Origin: an uncultured Acetatifactor sp.
Lineage (GTDB): Bacteria > Bacillota > Clostridia > Lachnospirales > Lachnospiraceae
Length of the DNA stretch: 64,000 nucleotides
Assembly: GCA_910584235.1 (NCBI GenBank)
Contig: CAJTZD010000002.1
Location: 68,708-132,707 of the forward strand
Direction of reading: 5' to 3'
The notes beneath the pieces were generated by a model. That model was not told the origin of the DNA. It saw only the letters and a list, made by a program, of their open reading frames with translations, and did no database searches. Shown here in pieces: positions 42,543-51,643 of the stretch. A program made the translations under genes and the position numbers. Every line of letters begins with the position of its first letter. Positions within the stretch are counted from its first letter, which is position 1.

Positions 42543-43970
42543 ATGTCAGAACAAGCAAAGAAACCGATCAAGATTACGGAAACGATACTGCGTGACGCTC
42601 ACCAGTCTCTGATTGCTACCAGAATGCCCACGGATTTCATGCTTCCCATTGTGGAGAAGATGGATAAGGTAGGATACCATTCCGTGGAGTGCTGGGGCGG
42701 CGCTACCTTTGACGCTTCCCTGCGTTTCCTGAAAGAGGATCCCTGGGACAGGCTGAGAAAGCTGCGTGACGGCTTCAAAAATACGAAGCTGCAGATGCTG
42801 TTCCGCGGACAGAATATTCTCGGATATCGCCCTTATGCGGACGATGTGGTGGATGCGTTCGTGCAGAAATCCATTGCCAACGGTATCGACATTATCCGTA
42901 TCTTCGACTGTCTCAATGACCTGCGCAACCTGCAGGAGGCGGTAAACGCCACCAACAGGATGAAACAGAAAGAGGGAAGAGGACATGCGCAGATCGCTTT
43001 GTCCTATACCCTGGGCGATGCCTATACTTTGGAGTACTGGGCAAGCACCGCTAAAAAGATCGAGGAGATGGGCGCGGATTCCATCTGTATCAAGGATATG
43101 GCAGGCCTGCTGGTGCCGTACAAGGCTTCCGAGCTGATCAAGGCCATGAAAGAGAATACCAAGCTGCCCCTCCAGCTGCACACCCACTATACTTCCGGCG
43201 TGGCCAGCATGACTTATCTGAAAGCCGTGGAGGCCGGTGTGGATGTCATTGATACCGCTATGAGCCCGTTCGCACTGGGAACTTCCCAGCCTGCTACTGA
43301 GGTTATGGTAGAGACATTCCGCGGCACGCCTTATGACACCGGCTTTGACCAGAACCTCCTGGCGGAGATTGCCGATTACTTCCGTCCTTACCGTGACGAG
43401 TGCTTAAAGAGCGGTCTGCTCAATCCCAAGGTCATGGGCGTGGACATCAAGACCTTGCTGTACCAGGTGCCCGGCGGCATGCTCTCCAACATGGTGAGCC
43501 AGCTGAAAGAGCAGAACGCTGAGGATAAGTATTATGATGTGCTCAGGGAGATTCCCGAGGTCCGAAAGGATTTGGGCGAGCCGCCCCTGGTTACCCCTTC
43601 CTCCCAGATCGTGGGCACCCAGGCTGTGTTCAACGTACTGATGGGCGAGCGCTACAAGATGGCTACCAAGGAAACCAAGGCAGTGCTGCGCGGCGAGTAT
43701 GGCCAGACCATCAAACCCATGAATCAGGAGATCATAGACAAGGTTATCCCCGGCGAGGAGCGCATTACCTGCCGCTATGCGGATATGATCGAGAACGAGA
43801 TGGATAAGCTGGAAGCCGAGATGAGCGAATGGAAGCAGCAGGACGAGGATGTGCTCTCCTACGCTCTGTTCCCCCAGGTGGCCACGGACTTCTTCAAGTA
43901 CCGCCAGGCCCAGCAGGACAAGGTAGATATGACACAGGCGGATACCAAGAACGGAGCATATCCGGTATAA
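42543..43970 (+). CDS. oadA: Oxaloacetate/pyruvate carboxyltransferase subunit (OadA/5S-like)
   Basis: A 475-residue TIM-barrel carboxyltransferase. ITETILRDAHQSLIATRM at the start, FRGQNILGYRPYADDVV near 88, SICIKDMAGLLVPY near 178 (the carbamylated lysine), LHTHYTSGVAS near 207 and MSPFALGTSQPATEV near 240 all match OadA, pyruvate carboxylase domain B and the transcarboxylase 5S subunit. Full-length OadA has about 590 residues with its own biotin domain; here that domain is absent and provided by the separate carrier gene. It moves carboxyl between oxaloacetate and biotin. AGGAGG-type site present. Confidence 0.92.
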   Translation: MSEQAKKPIKITETILRDAHQSLIATRMPTDFMLPIVEKMDKVGYHSVECWGGATFDASLRFLKEDPWDRLRKLRDGFKNTKLQMLFRGQNILGYRPYADDVVDAFVQKSIANGIDIIRIFDCLNDLRNLQEAVNATNRMKQKEGRGHAQIALSYTLGDAYTLEYWASTAKKIEEMGADSICIKDMAGLLVPYKASELIKAMKENTKLPLQLHTHYTSGVASMTYLKAVEAGVDVIDTAMSPFALGTSQPATEVMVETFRGTPYDTGFDQNLLAEIADYFRPYRDECLKSGLLNPKVMGVDIKTLLYQVPGGMLSNMVSQLKEQNAEDKYYDVLREIPEVRKDLGEPPLVTPSSQIVGTQAVFNVLMGERYKMATKETKAVLRGEYGQTIKPMNQEIIDKVIPGEERITCRYADMIENEMDKLEAEMSEWKQQDEDVLSYALFPQVATDFFKYRQAQQDKVDMTQADTKNGAYPV

Positions 43971-44006
43971 AGCAATTAATGTTTGAAGAATAGGAAGGCA
44001 GAGACG

Positions 44007-44060
44007 GAAAGTGCCGGTACATGGAATGCGGCGAGCGGATTGTATCGGCACTTTCTGACT
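44007..44060 (+). terminator. Stable hairpin ending the decarboxylase operon
   Basis: GAAAGTGCCGGTACA (44007-44021) pairs with TGTATCGGCACTTTC (44041-44055), 14 of 15 bases, around a 19-base loop. The tail TGACTTTT is only partly U-rich, so it may act as terminator or as mRNA stabiliser. Confidence 0.62.
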
Positions 44061-44170
44061 TTTGGAGTAATTGTATGATGAAATATGTATGAGACGGCGT
44101 ATCGGAGACAGAATCACATTTATGGGAGCGGGATGCCGCATTTTACAGATATGAGGACTGGACAGAACGG

Positions 44171-45442
44171 ATGAAAATAATTATCATTGGCGGCGGCGCC
44201 GCAGGCATGATGGCGGCAATGGCGGCAGCGGAGAGCGGCGCCAGTGTATGGCTGATAGAAAAGAATGAAAAATTGGGAAAAAAGCTGTTCATTACCGGCA
44301 AAGGGCGCTGCAATGTCACCAATGCCGGGGACATGGAGACACTTTTGGCAAATGTCTGTACCAACAGCAAGTTCCTCTACAGCGCCTTTTATGACTTTGA
44401 CAACCGGGCGGTAATGAGGTTTCTGGAGCAGGAGGGATGTCCTCTGAAGACGGAGCGCGGGGAGCGGGTATTTCCGGTTTCGGATCATTCCTCGGATGTG
44501 ATCGGGGCCTTTCAGAGGGCGCTGAAGAGACTTGGTGTCAAGGTTTTGCTCAATACAGAAGTTAAGGACCTGGCGCTGTGCAGGGAGGACGGGGCGGAAT
44601 CAATTGCCGGAGTGGAGCTGCAAGACGGCAGGGTGCTCCCGGCAGACCGGTGCATTATCTGCACCGGCGGGATGTCCTATCCCGCTACCGGCTCCACGGG
44701 AGACGGCTACCGTTTCGCGGAGCGAACGGGCCACAGGCTGACTCCGTGCAGCCCGTCTTTGGTGCCGTTCAATATCCGTGAGGAATGGTGCCGCCGGCTG
44801 ACGGGGCTTACCCTGAAGAATGTGTCTGTGCGGCTGTGCTGCCGGGGCAGGGAGGTCTATGAGGGCTTTGGGGAGATGCTGTTTACCCATTTCGGCGTCA
44901 GCGGTCCGCTGATACTTTCCGCCAGCAGCTTTATGGGACAGAAAGGGAAGAAATCGGGAAAGGACACGGAGACGGAGGAGACAAGGCTTTTCGTGGACTT
45001 AAAGCCGGCCCTGGACGAAGAGCAGTTAGACAGGCGCCTGCTGAGGGATTTTGAGGAGAACAAAAACAAGCAGTTCAAGAATGCCCTGGGAGGTTTATTT
45101 CCGGTCAAGCTGATACCGGTCATGCGGGATCTCTCGGGAATTCACCCGGACAAAAAGGTGAACGAGGTCACCAGGGAAGAGCGGAGGCGCTTTGTGAAGC
45201 TGATTAAGAATCTGCCTTTGACAGTGACAGGGCTTCGGGGATATGAGGAGGCGGTCATCACAAAAGGCGGTATCTGCGTAAAAGATATCAACCCCTCCAG
45301 CATGGAATCAAAAAAGGTCCGCGGGTTGTATTTTGCGGGGGAGGTTCTGGATCTGGACGCTCTGACCGGCGGCTTTAACCTGCAGATCGCGTGGTCTACG
45401 GGGCATCTGGCCGGAAAGTGCGCACGGAATACGGGAGAGTAA
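44171..45442 (+). CDS. HI0933/YhiN-type FAD-dependent oxidoreductase
   Basis: A 423-residue flavoprotein. IIIIGGGAAGMMAAMAAAESGASVWLIEK at the N-terminus is the FAD dinucleotide loop, LGKKLFITGKGRCNVTNAGD near residue 37 the family hallmark, CIICTGGMSYPATGSTGDGY near 160 a second nucleotide motif, and LYFAGEVLDLDALTGGFNLQIAWSTG near 388 the C-terminal FAD contact. Enzymes of this family are widespread but mostly without known substrate. A weak start site precedes the ATG. It lies 15-22 bases from cmk and may be co-transcribed with cmk, ispH and the S1 gene. Confidence 0.9.
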   Translation: MKIIIIGGGAAGMMAAMAAAESGASVWLIEKNEKLGKKLFITGKGRCNVTNAGDMETLLANVCTNSKFLYSAFYDFDNRAVMRFLEQEGCPLKTERGERVFPVSDHSSDVIGAFQRALKRLGVKVLLNTEVKDLALCREDGAESIAGVELQDGRVLPADRCIICTGGMSYPATGSTGDGYRFAERTGHRLTPCSPSLVPFNIREEWCRRLTGLTLKNVSVRLCCRGREVYEGFGEMLFTHFGVSGPLILSASSFMGQKGKKSGKDTETEETRLFVDLKPALDEEQLDRRLLRDFEENKNKQFKNALGGLFPVKLIPVMRDLSGIHPDKKVNEVTREERRRFVKLIKNLPLTVTGLRGYEEAVITKGGICVKDINPSSMESKKVRGLYFAGEVLDLDALTGGFNLQIAWSTGHLAGKCARNTGE

Positions 45443-45463
45443 GAAGAAGTCGGGAGGATGAAC

Positions 45464-46129
45464 ATGGGCTTTAATGTAGCGATTGACGGGCCTGCGGGGG
45501 CGGGCAAAAGCACCATTGCGAAAGCAGTGGCGAAAGAATTGAATTTGATCTATGTGGACACCGGGGCTATGTATAGGGCAGTGGCTCTTTATATGCTGCG
45601 GGAGGGCGTGGATTTGACGGATCGGGAAAAGGTTGCCGGAAAATGCGCCCTGGCGGATGTGACTATACGGTACGAGGACGGCGTACAGGTAGTCTTATTG
45701 AACGGGGAGAATGTGAATGCATTTCTGCGCACAGAGGAGGTGGGCGAAGCCGCGTCTGTCATCAGCCCCATTCCCCAGGTGCGAAAGAATATGGTGGCCC
45801 TGCAGAAAAGCCTTGCGGCAAAAAGCGACTGTATTATGGACGGCAGAGACATCGGCACCTGTGTGCTTCCGGATGCACAGCTCAAGATTTATCTCACTGC
45901 CAGCAGCCAGGTGCGCGCCCGGCGCAGATACGACGAGCTGAGCGCAAAAGGAGAAAGCTGCGATCTGAACAAAATCAAGGCGGATATAGAGGACAGGGAT
46001 TACCGGGACATGCACAGGGAAGAGTCTCCGCTGCGGCAGGCGGACGATGCGGTCGTAGTAGATACCTCGGATAAGACCGTGGAAGAGGTCATAGCCTCCG
46101 TGACAGAACTGTGCAGGAGCAGACGATAG
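45464..46129 (+). CDS. cmk: Cytidylate kinase
   Basis: A 221-residue (d)CMP kinase. VAIDGPAGAGKSTIAKAVA is the P-loop (about residues 5-23), YVDTGAMYRAVALY the nucleotide-binding strand, MDGRDIGTCVLPDAQLKIYLTAS near 127 the CMP-binding domain, and RDYRDMHREESPLRQADDAVVVDTS the lid. It makes CDP and dCDP for nucleic acid and lipid synthesis. ATG 45464 lies 6 bases after GGGAGG; the earlier ATG 45458 abuts that site. The cmk-ispH-S1 order is typical of Clostridia. Confidence 0.95.
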   Translation: MGFNVAIDGPAGAGKSTIAKAVAKELNLIYVDTGAMYRAVALYMLREGVDLTDREKVAGKCALADVTIRYEDGVQVVLLNGENVNAFLRTEEVGEAASVISPIPQVRKNMVALQKSLAAKSDCIMDGRDIGTCVLPDAQLKIYLTASSQVRARRRYDELSAKGESCDLNKIKADIEDRDYRDMHREESPLRQADDAVVVDTSDKTVEEVIASVTELCRSRR

Positions 46130-46165
46130 AGAGGATGCATGGCAGGCGGGCGGGAGGACTTTCCT

Positions 46166-47014
46166 ATGGAAGTAAAGCTGGCAGAGCGCATGGGCTTTTG
46201 CTTTGGCGTAAAGCGCGCGGTGGATACGGTGTATGAACAGATAAAAAACGGGAAAAATATATATACCTATGGCCCAATCGTGAACAATGAGGAAGTGGTG
46301 AGGGAGCTGACGGACATGGGCGTCAGGGTGCTGGAGTCGAAAGAGGAGCTGACGGGACTTTCCTCGGGCAGCGTCATTATCCGCGCGCATGGCGTTCCGG
46401 AGGAAATCTGCCGTATTCTGGAGGAGAGGAAGCTGGAGTGCATCGACGCCACCTGCCCGTTTGTAAAGAGAATCCACCATATCGTGGAAAAGGAGAGCGG
46501 GGCAGGACGCCGTATCGTCATTGTGGGAAATGCCGGCCACCCGGAAGTGGAGGGCATTATGGGCTGGTGCAGAGGCCCTGTCACCGTGCTGAAAGACCCT
46601 TCGGAAGCCGAAAATTTTGCGGTGCCGGAGGGGGAAAAAATCTGTGTCGTAGCCCAAACGACATATAACTACAATAAATTTCATAATGTAGTTGAAATTT
46701 TGGGAAAAAAAGGTTACAATAGTATTGTTGTGAATACTATCTGTAATGCGACGGAAGAGCGCCAACGCTCGGCAAGGACCCTGGCAGCGGAAGCTGATGT
46801 TATGATTGTAATAGGGGGAAAGCATAGTTCCAATACGAGGAAGCTGTACGAGATCTGTAAGGAGGAATGTGCCCACACCTATTTTATACAGACACTGGAT
46901 GACTTGCATTTAGAACTGCCTAAATCTGTTCGACGAGTGGGTATCACCGCAGGGGCTTCCACCCCAAATAAATTAATCGAGGAGGTTCAAAATTATGTCA
47001 GAATTAACTTTTGA
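46166..47014 (+). CDS. ispH: 4-hydroxy-3-methylbut-2-enyl diphosphate reductase
   Basis: A 282-residue iron-sulfur enzyme, the last step of the MEP isoprenoid pathway, giving isopentenyl and dimethylallyl diphosphate. Three conserved cysteines ligate the cluster: Cys12 in MGFCFGVKRAV, one in IDATCPFVKRIHHIV near 93 and one in VNTICNATEERQ near 190. IRAHGVPEEI supplies a substrate His, and TAGASTPNKLIEEV closes the site. ATG 46166 is 8 bases from GGGAGG. Its last 20 bases overlap the S1-domain gene, so the two are translationally coupled, an arrangement common in Clostridia where the two are sometimes fused. Confidence 0.95.
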   Translation: MEVKLAERMGFCFGVKRAVDTVYEQIKNGKNIYTYGPIVNNEEVVRELTDMGVRVLESKEELTGLSSGSVIIRAHGVPEEICRILEERKLECIDATCPFVKRIHHIVEKESGAGRRIVIVGNAGHPEVEGIMGWCRGPVTVLKDPSEAENFAVPEGEKICVVAQTTYNYNKFHNVVEILGKKGYNSIVVNTICNATEERQRSARTLAAEADVMIVIGGKHSSNTRKLYEICKEECAHTYFIQTLDDLHLELPKSVRRVGITAGASTPNKLIEEVQNYVRINF

Positions 47015-48137
47015 ACAAATGCTGGAAGATCCAAATTCTATCAGGACAATACATTCGGGAGAGGTAGTCACAGGCACGGTCATTGATGTCAAGCCAGAGG
47101 AAATTGTCCTGAACATCGGGTACAAGTCAGACGGTATTCTTGCAAAGAACGAATATACCAATGACTCCAGTGTAGATTTGTCTACAGTGGTAAAGCCCGG
47201 CGACACCATGGAAGTAAAGGTGTTAAAGGTAAATGACGGGGAGGGACAGGTGGTCCTGACCTATAAGCGCCTGGCGGCCGACAGGGGCAATAAGAGAATC
47301 GAAGAGGCCTATAACAGCGGAGAAGTGCTCAAGGCCACTGTGGTACAGGTGCTGGAGGGCGGCTTAAGCGTTGTATACGAAGAGGTGAGGGTATTCATTC
47401 CCGCCAGCCTTGTGTCCGATACCTATGAGAGAGACCTTGGCAAATATATGGGCCAGGAAATTGAATTTGTCATCAGCGAGTACAATCCCAAGAGGAGGAG
47501 ATATATCGGCGACCGCAGACAGCTCATCGCGGCAAGGAAAGCTCAGATGCAGAAAGAGCTGTTCGAGCGGATCCAGGAGGGCGACGTGGTAGAGGGCGTG
47601 GTCAAGAATGTCACGGACTTCGGCGCGTTCGTGGATCTGGGAGGCGCGGACGGCCTGCTTCATATCTCCGAGATGTCCTGGGGCCGTGTGGAGCATCCCA
47701 AGAAAGTCTTCAAGGTAGGAGATAAGCTGACTGTGCTGATCAAGGAGATCAATGGCAGCAAAGTAGCTCTGTCCTTAAAATTCGAGGATCAGAATCCCTG
47801 GAGGGATGCCGCGGACAAATATGCCATCGGAAATATCGTTACCGGCAGGGTTGCAAGGATGACGGATTTCGGCGCATTTGTTGAGCTGGAGCCCGGCGTG
47901 GACGCGTTGCTTCATGTATCTCAGATTTCCCGGGAGCATGTGGAGAAGCCTGCGGATGTGCTCAGCGTAGGCCAGGAAGTGACGGCGAAGATCGTGGACT
48001 TTAACGAGGCCGACAGAAAGATTTCTCTGAGTATCAAGGCCATGGCATCCGCACCGGCCGCAGAGTTCAACCAGGACGAGGTGACTGTGGATATTGACGC
48101 AGTGATCAGCGCCCAGGCGGAGGAAGACGCAGAGTAA
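46995..48137 (+). CDS. rpsA: Ribosomal protein S1-like RNA-binding protein (four S1 domains)
   Basis: A 380-residue protein with four S1 repeats at about 17-90, 104-170, 190-258 and 275-346. Repeats 3 and 4 are canonical, with VTDFGAFVDLGGADGLLHISEMSW and MTDFGAFVELEPGVDALLHVSQIS; repeats 1 and 2 are more diverged, as usual for the ribosome-contacting ones. It is shorter than proteobacterial S1 (six repeats), as normal for low-GC Gram-positives, and should bind mRNA at or near the ribosome. GAGGAGGTT lies inside ispH, just before this ATG. Confidence 0.92.
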   Translation: MSELTFEQMLEDPNSIRTIHSGEVVTGTVIDVKPEEIVLNIGYKSDGILAKNEYTNDSSVDLSTVVKPGDTMEVKVLKVNDGEGQVVLTYKRLAADRGNKRIEEAYNSGEVLKATVVQVLEGGLSVVYEEVRVFIPASLVSDTYERDLGKYMGQEIEFVISEYNPKRRRYIGDRRQLIAARKAQMQKELFERIQEGDVVEGVVKNVTDFGAFVDLGGADGLLHISEMSWGRVEHPKKVFKVGDKLTVLIKEINGSKVALSLKFEDQNPWRDAADKYAIGNIVTGRVARMTDFGAFVELEPGVDALLHVSQISREHVEKPADVLSVGQEVTAKIVDFNEADRKISLSIKAMASAPAAEFNQDEVTVDIDAVISAQAEEDAE

Positions 48138-48176
48138 AAACGCACACATACAGTGAAAGATTGGATGGTATCTGCC

Positions 48177-48956
48177 ATGATATTCGATTATGAGTATTTC
48201 AAAAGAGAAGTACTGACATTGACAGGAATCAATCTGAGCTGTTACAAAGAAGCGCAGATGAAGCGCAGAATTGATAATCTGATATCTAAATACAGGATTG
48301 AAGGGTACGACAAATATGTAGCCCGCCTTAGGACAGAGCCGAAGATGTTCGAGGAATTTATCAACCATATCACTATCAATGTGTCGGAGTTTTACAGGGA
48401 TATTGATCAGTGGAAAGTATTGGAGGAGAAAGCGATCCCGGAGCTGATTCAGAGATTTGGAAAGAATCTGAAAGTATGGAGCGCTGCCTGTTCCACAGGG
48501 GACGAACCTTATTCGCTGGTGATGGCCATGTCCAGGCATCTGCCGTTGAGCAATATCAAAGTATTTGCCACGGATGTGGACAAACAGATCATTGAGACGG
48601 CAAAGAGAGGTCTCTATCCCGAGAAGAGCATTGCGGCTGTGCCGGCAGATTTGAAGCGCCGGTATTTCCGTCAAATGGGAACCGAGTACAAGATATCGGA
48701 TGAAATCAAGTCGCGGGTGGAATTCAGGGAGCAAAATCTGCTGAGAGACGTCTATCCTGCAGGATGTCATCTGATAGTCTGCCGCAATGTAATGATCTAT
48801 TTTACCGAGACGGTCAAGGATCAGATATACAGGAAATTCTTCCAGTCCCTGGTGTTGGGAGGGCTGCTGTTCGTCGGCGCGTCGGAGCAGATTATGAACC
48901 ATAAGGAAATAGGATATTTCAGAAAGAGCGCATTTTATTATCAGAGAGCATTGTGA
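48177..48956 (+). CDS. cheR: CheR-type protein-glutamate methyltransferase
   Basis: A 259-residue methyltransferase with both CheR domains: an N-terminal helical domain (FKREVLTLTGINLSCYKEAQMKRRIDNLI) and a C-terminal SAM domain with FYRDIDQWKVLEE, VWSAACSTGDEPYSLVMAM near residue 103, IKVFATDVDKQIIETAKRGLY and ICRNVMIYFTETVK. CheR methylates chemoreceptor glutamates. No other chemotaxis or flagellar gene is visible nearby, so this is an orphan copy. The start is uncertain: ATG 48177 is preferred by family length but has only a weak ribosome site; GTG 48153 is possible. It follows the S1 gene by 39 bases. Confidence 0.88.
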   Translation: MIFDYEYFKREVLTLTGINLSCYKEAQMKRRIDNLISKYRIEGYDKYVARLRTEPKMFEEFINHITINVSEFYRDIDQWKVLEEKAIPELIQRFGKNLKVWSAACSTGDEPYSLVMAMSRHLPLSNIKVFATDVDKQIIETAKRGLYPEKSIAAVPADLKRRYFRQMGTEYKISDEIKSRVEFREQNLLRDVYPAGCHLIVCRNVMIYFTETVKDQIYRKFFQSLVLGGLLFVGASEQIMNHKEIGYFRKSAFYYQRAL

Positions 48957-48971
48957 CGAACCACATAAATG

Positions 48972-49007
48972 CGGCAGCGGGAGAAAAGTTTTTCCCGCTG
49001 CCGTTTT
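48972..49007 (+). terminator. Intrinsic terminator after cheR
   Basis: CGGCAGCGGGA (48972-48982) pairs perfectly with TCCCGCTGCCG (48993-49003), followed by TTTT. It also lies at the 3' end of the convergent RNase H-like gene. Confidence 0.88.
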
Positions 49008-49025
49008 ACACTGCCGTCTTTCGCG

Positions 49026-50129
49026 TCAATAGCTGGATGCCATCATACTCAATACATGGCTGGCGTATATGGAGAATGCCTGCCTGTTCTTTTTCAGTTC
49101 GTCTGTCAGTTCAAAAAATAACTCACGGCTTTTGTAATCCCGTTTAAAGAAAGGCGAGAACACAAAATCCCACTGGGGCAGATAGCTGGATGCCTTGCGG
49201 GTATAGCAGGTAGCCGCGGAGGCCGGCACCCTGTAAGCCTTGTCCACAAAACCGGCCACGGACTTATGGAGCGCCACGTCCTCCGTGGGGAGATAATAAT
49301 AATCATGATAATTGGAGTAGAAATATTTCAGCTCTTCCTCAAAGATGGGAATCTTCAGACAGCATTCCGCGCTGTCCCCCCTGAAATAGCACCCGCCTAC
49401 ATGTGCGGAGACGGATTTGGGCAGGGGTGTGTCCGGCTGAAACAGGATCAGCAGCTCTTTTCGCCTGTTCCCATTCTGATCCTTATAAGCATTGGCCTGT
49501 ACCCGCTTTGCCTTCACAGGCTGATTGAACAGATCATAATAGGCAAGCATATCCAGGATCTCCAGCATCCCTTTCAGGTCGTCCGCATTGTGCAGAAGCA
49601 GGGCATTTTCGGAGTATTCCGAGGGATTCTTGATATAATCATGATAGAGACCGATCAGTTCGCCGCCGGAGAACACATCCTTACGCGTAAGGGAGAGGAA
49701 CTGTTCCAGGGTCTTCTGCTTGCAGTTTGGGAGCTTCAGGAAGTATTTATAGGGCACCACCCTGCGGTAGACATCAATGCCCTGAAAGTTATCGAAATGG
49801 TAAGGCAGAGCGTGCTGGGCGCATTTCTGCGTGATGAAAGGCAGGTCGAAATTATTGCCGTTAAAATGGATCAGATAGCGGTAGGGCCTGGCAAAATCAA
49901 AGAAAGCCTTTATGACCGCCACTTCCTCCTCATAGGATTGGGCCATCCATTGAATGGTTTTCCATTTCCCCGCCAGAAAATAGGCGCAGCCGATCAGGTA
50001 CAGATAGGAGGATTTGGCAGTGAAGCCGGTGGTCTCAATGTCGAGAAAAAGGACGCGCTCCAGGGGCGCCAGCCTGTCCAGCGGATAAGTGATCGCAAAG
50101 TTCTCCAATGTTTCCTCAGATATTCTCAT
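49026..50129 (-). CDS. RNase H-like exonuclease domain protein (YprB type)
   Basis: A 367-residue minus-strand protein. VLFLDIETTGFTAKSSYLYLIGC near residue 26 carries the DxE metal motif, LIHFNGNNFDLPFI near 86 a second acidic motif, YKYFLKLPNCKQKTLEQFL near 128 the linker, and HNADDLKGMLEIL near 180 the final acidic residues of the RNase H-like (RNase_H_2) fold. A C-terminal extension of about 170 residues is not recognised. The start at 50129 has GGAGG (50135-50139) upstream on this strand, so the ATG at 50147 is rejected. Its nucleic-acid substrate is not established. Confidence 0.83.
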   Translation of the reverse strand: MRISEETLENFAITYPLDRLAPLERVLFLDIETTGFTAKSSYLYLIGCAYFLAGKWKTIQWMAQSYEEEVAVIKAFFDFARPYRYLIHFNGNNFDLPFITQKCAQHALPYHFDNFQGIDVYRRVVPYKYFLKLPNCKQKTLEQFLSLTRKDVFSGGELIGLYHDYIKNPSEYSENALLLHNADDLKGMLEILDMLAYYDLFNQPVKAKRVQANAYKDQNGNRRKELLILFQPDTPLPKSVSAHVGGCYFRGDSAECCLKIPIFEEELKYFYSNYHDYYYLPTEDVALHKSVAGFVDKAYRVPASAATCYTRKASSYLPQWDFVFSPFFKRDYKSRELFFELTDELKKNRQAFSIYASHVLSMMASSY

Positions 50130-50293
50130 GACAGCCTCCGTTCTCATAAGGAACCGGAAAAACGGTTCCTAATCTTTCCATGTATATCATAACACATTTT
50201 TTAAAATTCCAGTAGTATTTTCCGAAAAAAAATAGTATATTTAAAGTATCTGTGAAAAGGCAGGTTAGATTTTGAGAAAGGACTTAAGATAAC

Positions 50294-51610
50294 ATGGCAA
50301 AATTGACATTTGTGGGGGGGATACACCCCTATGATGGAAAGGATTTGTCTAAGGACAGGCCGATTGCCGACCTTTTGCCGGGAAGCGAACTGGTCTATCC
50401 CCTGTCCCAGCACATTGGCGCGCCGGCCAAAGCCATTGTGGCAAAAGGGGACAGGGTGCTTATGGGACAGAAGATCGCGGAGAGCGGCGGATTCGTCTCG
50501 GCTCCTATTTACGCCTCCGTTTCCGGTACGGTGAAAGCGATTGAGACCAGGCGGGTGGTCACCGGGGACCTGGTCATGAGCATCGTGGTGGAAAACGACG
50601 GACAGTATGAGGACGTGGGCTTTGCGCCAAGGGAGAGCACCCGGGGGATGTCACGTGAGGAGATTGTGAATGTCATAAAGGAAGCCGGCATCGTAGGCAT
50701 GGGAGGCGCAGGCTTTCCCACCCATGTAAAGCTGTCTCCCAGGGAGCCGGAAAAAATCGACTACATAATCGCAAACTGTGCGGAGTGCGAGCCCTATCTG
50801 ACTTCTGACTATCGTAGAATGCTGGAGGAGCCGGAGAAGCTGGTAGGGGGACTGCGCATTATTCTGCAGCTGTTTCCCAACGCCTCAGGCATCCTGGCCG
50901 TGGAGGACAATAAACCGGACTGCATTTCCTTATTGCGGGGGATTGTCAAAGATGATCCGAAGATTACCGTCAAGGCTTTGAAGACCAAGTATCCCCAGGG
51001 CGGAGAGCGGCAGCTGATCTATGCTGTCACGGGCAGAAAGATCAATTCCGCCATGCTTCCCGCGGATGTGGGCTGTGTGGTGAACAATGTGGATACCGTG
51101 GTCGCGGTGTACCGGGCGGTGATGGAGGGAAAGCCTTTGATGGAGCGCATTGTCACTGTCACCGGGGACGCGGTCGCGGCGCCTCAGAATTTCCGGGTGC
51201 GGATAGGCACCAGCTACAATGAGCTGCTGGAAGCGGCAGGAGGATTTCGGGGGACACCGGAGAAAATCATCTGCGGAGGCCCCATGATGGGCTTTGGCAT
51301 GTTTGACTTAAATGTGCCTACTACCAAGACCTCCACAGCGCTGTTAGCCCTGTCTAAGGACGATGTGTCTGCCATGGAGCCGGGGCCCTGCATTAACTGC
51401 GGCCGCTGTGTGGAGGTCTGCCCCGGCAGAGTCATTCCCAGCAGACTGGCGGATTATGCCCAGCGGTACGACGAAGAGGCGTTTTTAGCCAACCACGGCA
51501 TGGAGTGCTGCGAGTGCGGCTGCTGCAGCTTTATCTGCCCTGCCAAGAGACCGCTGACCCAGCAGATCAAGTCCATGCGCAAGATTCAGCTGGCCAAAAA
51601 GAAAAAATGA
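50294..51610 (+). CDS. rnfC: Rnf electron transport complex subunit C
   Basis: A 438-residue subunit of the ferredoxin:NAD+ oxidoreductase that pumps sodium ions or protons. VGMGGAGFPTHVKLSP near residue 135 is the NADH/FMN-binding glycine loop, and IIANCAECEPYLTSDYR near 157 is conserved in RnfC and NuoF-like proteins. Two 4Fe-4S motifs lie near the end: CINCGRCVEVCP and CCECGCCSFICP. It is first of the standard clostridial rnfCDGEAB order. The 146-base upstream gap is AT-rich; no promoter fits well. Confidence 0.96.
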   Translation: MAKLTFVGGIHPYDGKDLSKDRPIADLLPGSELVYPLSQHIGAPAKAIVAKGDRVLMGQKIAESGGFVSAPIYASVSGTVKAIETRRVVTGDLVMSIVVENDGQYEDVGFAPRESTRGMSREEIVNVIKEAGIVGMGGAGFPTHVKLSPREPEKIDYIIANCAECEPYLTSDYRRMLEEPEKLVGGLRIILQLFPNASGILAVEDNKPDCISLLRGIVKDDPKITVKALKTKYPQGGERQLIYAVTGRKINSAMLPADVGCVVNNVDTVVAVYRAVMEGKPLMERIVTVTGDAVAAPQNFRVRIGTSYNELLEAAGGFRGTPEKIICGGPMMGFGMFDLNVPTTKTSTALLALSKDDVSAMEPGPCINCGRCVEVCPGRVIPSRLADYAQRYDEEAFLANHGMECCECGCCSFICPAKRPLTQQIKSMRKIQLAKKKK

Positions 51611-51643
51611 GAGACATAGTATAGGAAACCAGGAGAGAAAATC

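Noticed and set aside
45695..46909. A 404-codon minus-strand open frame across cmk and ispH
   Set aside because: It spans two well-conserved genes in antisense and shows no domain or ribosome site.
47775..48902. A 375-codon minus-strand open frame
   Set aside because: It is antisense to the S1-domain gene and cheR, both strongly supported.
49266..50192. A 308-codon plus-strand open frame
   Set aside because: It is antisense to the RNase H-like gene, which has DxE motifs and a good ribosome site on the minus strand.
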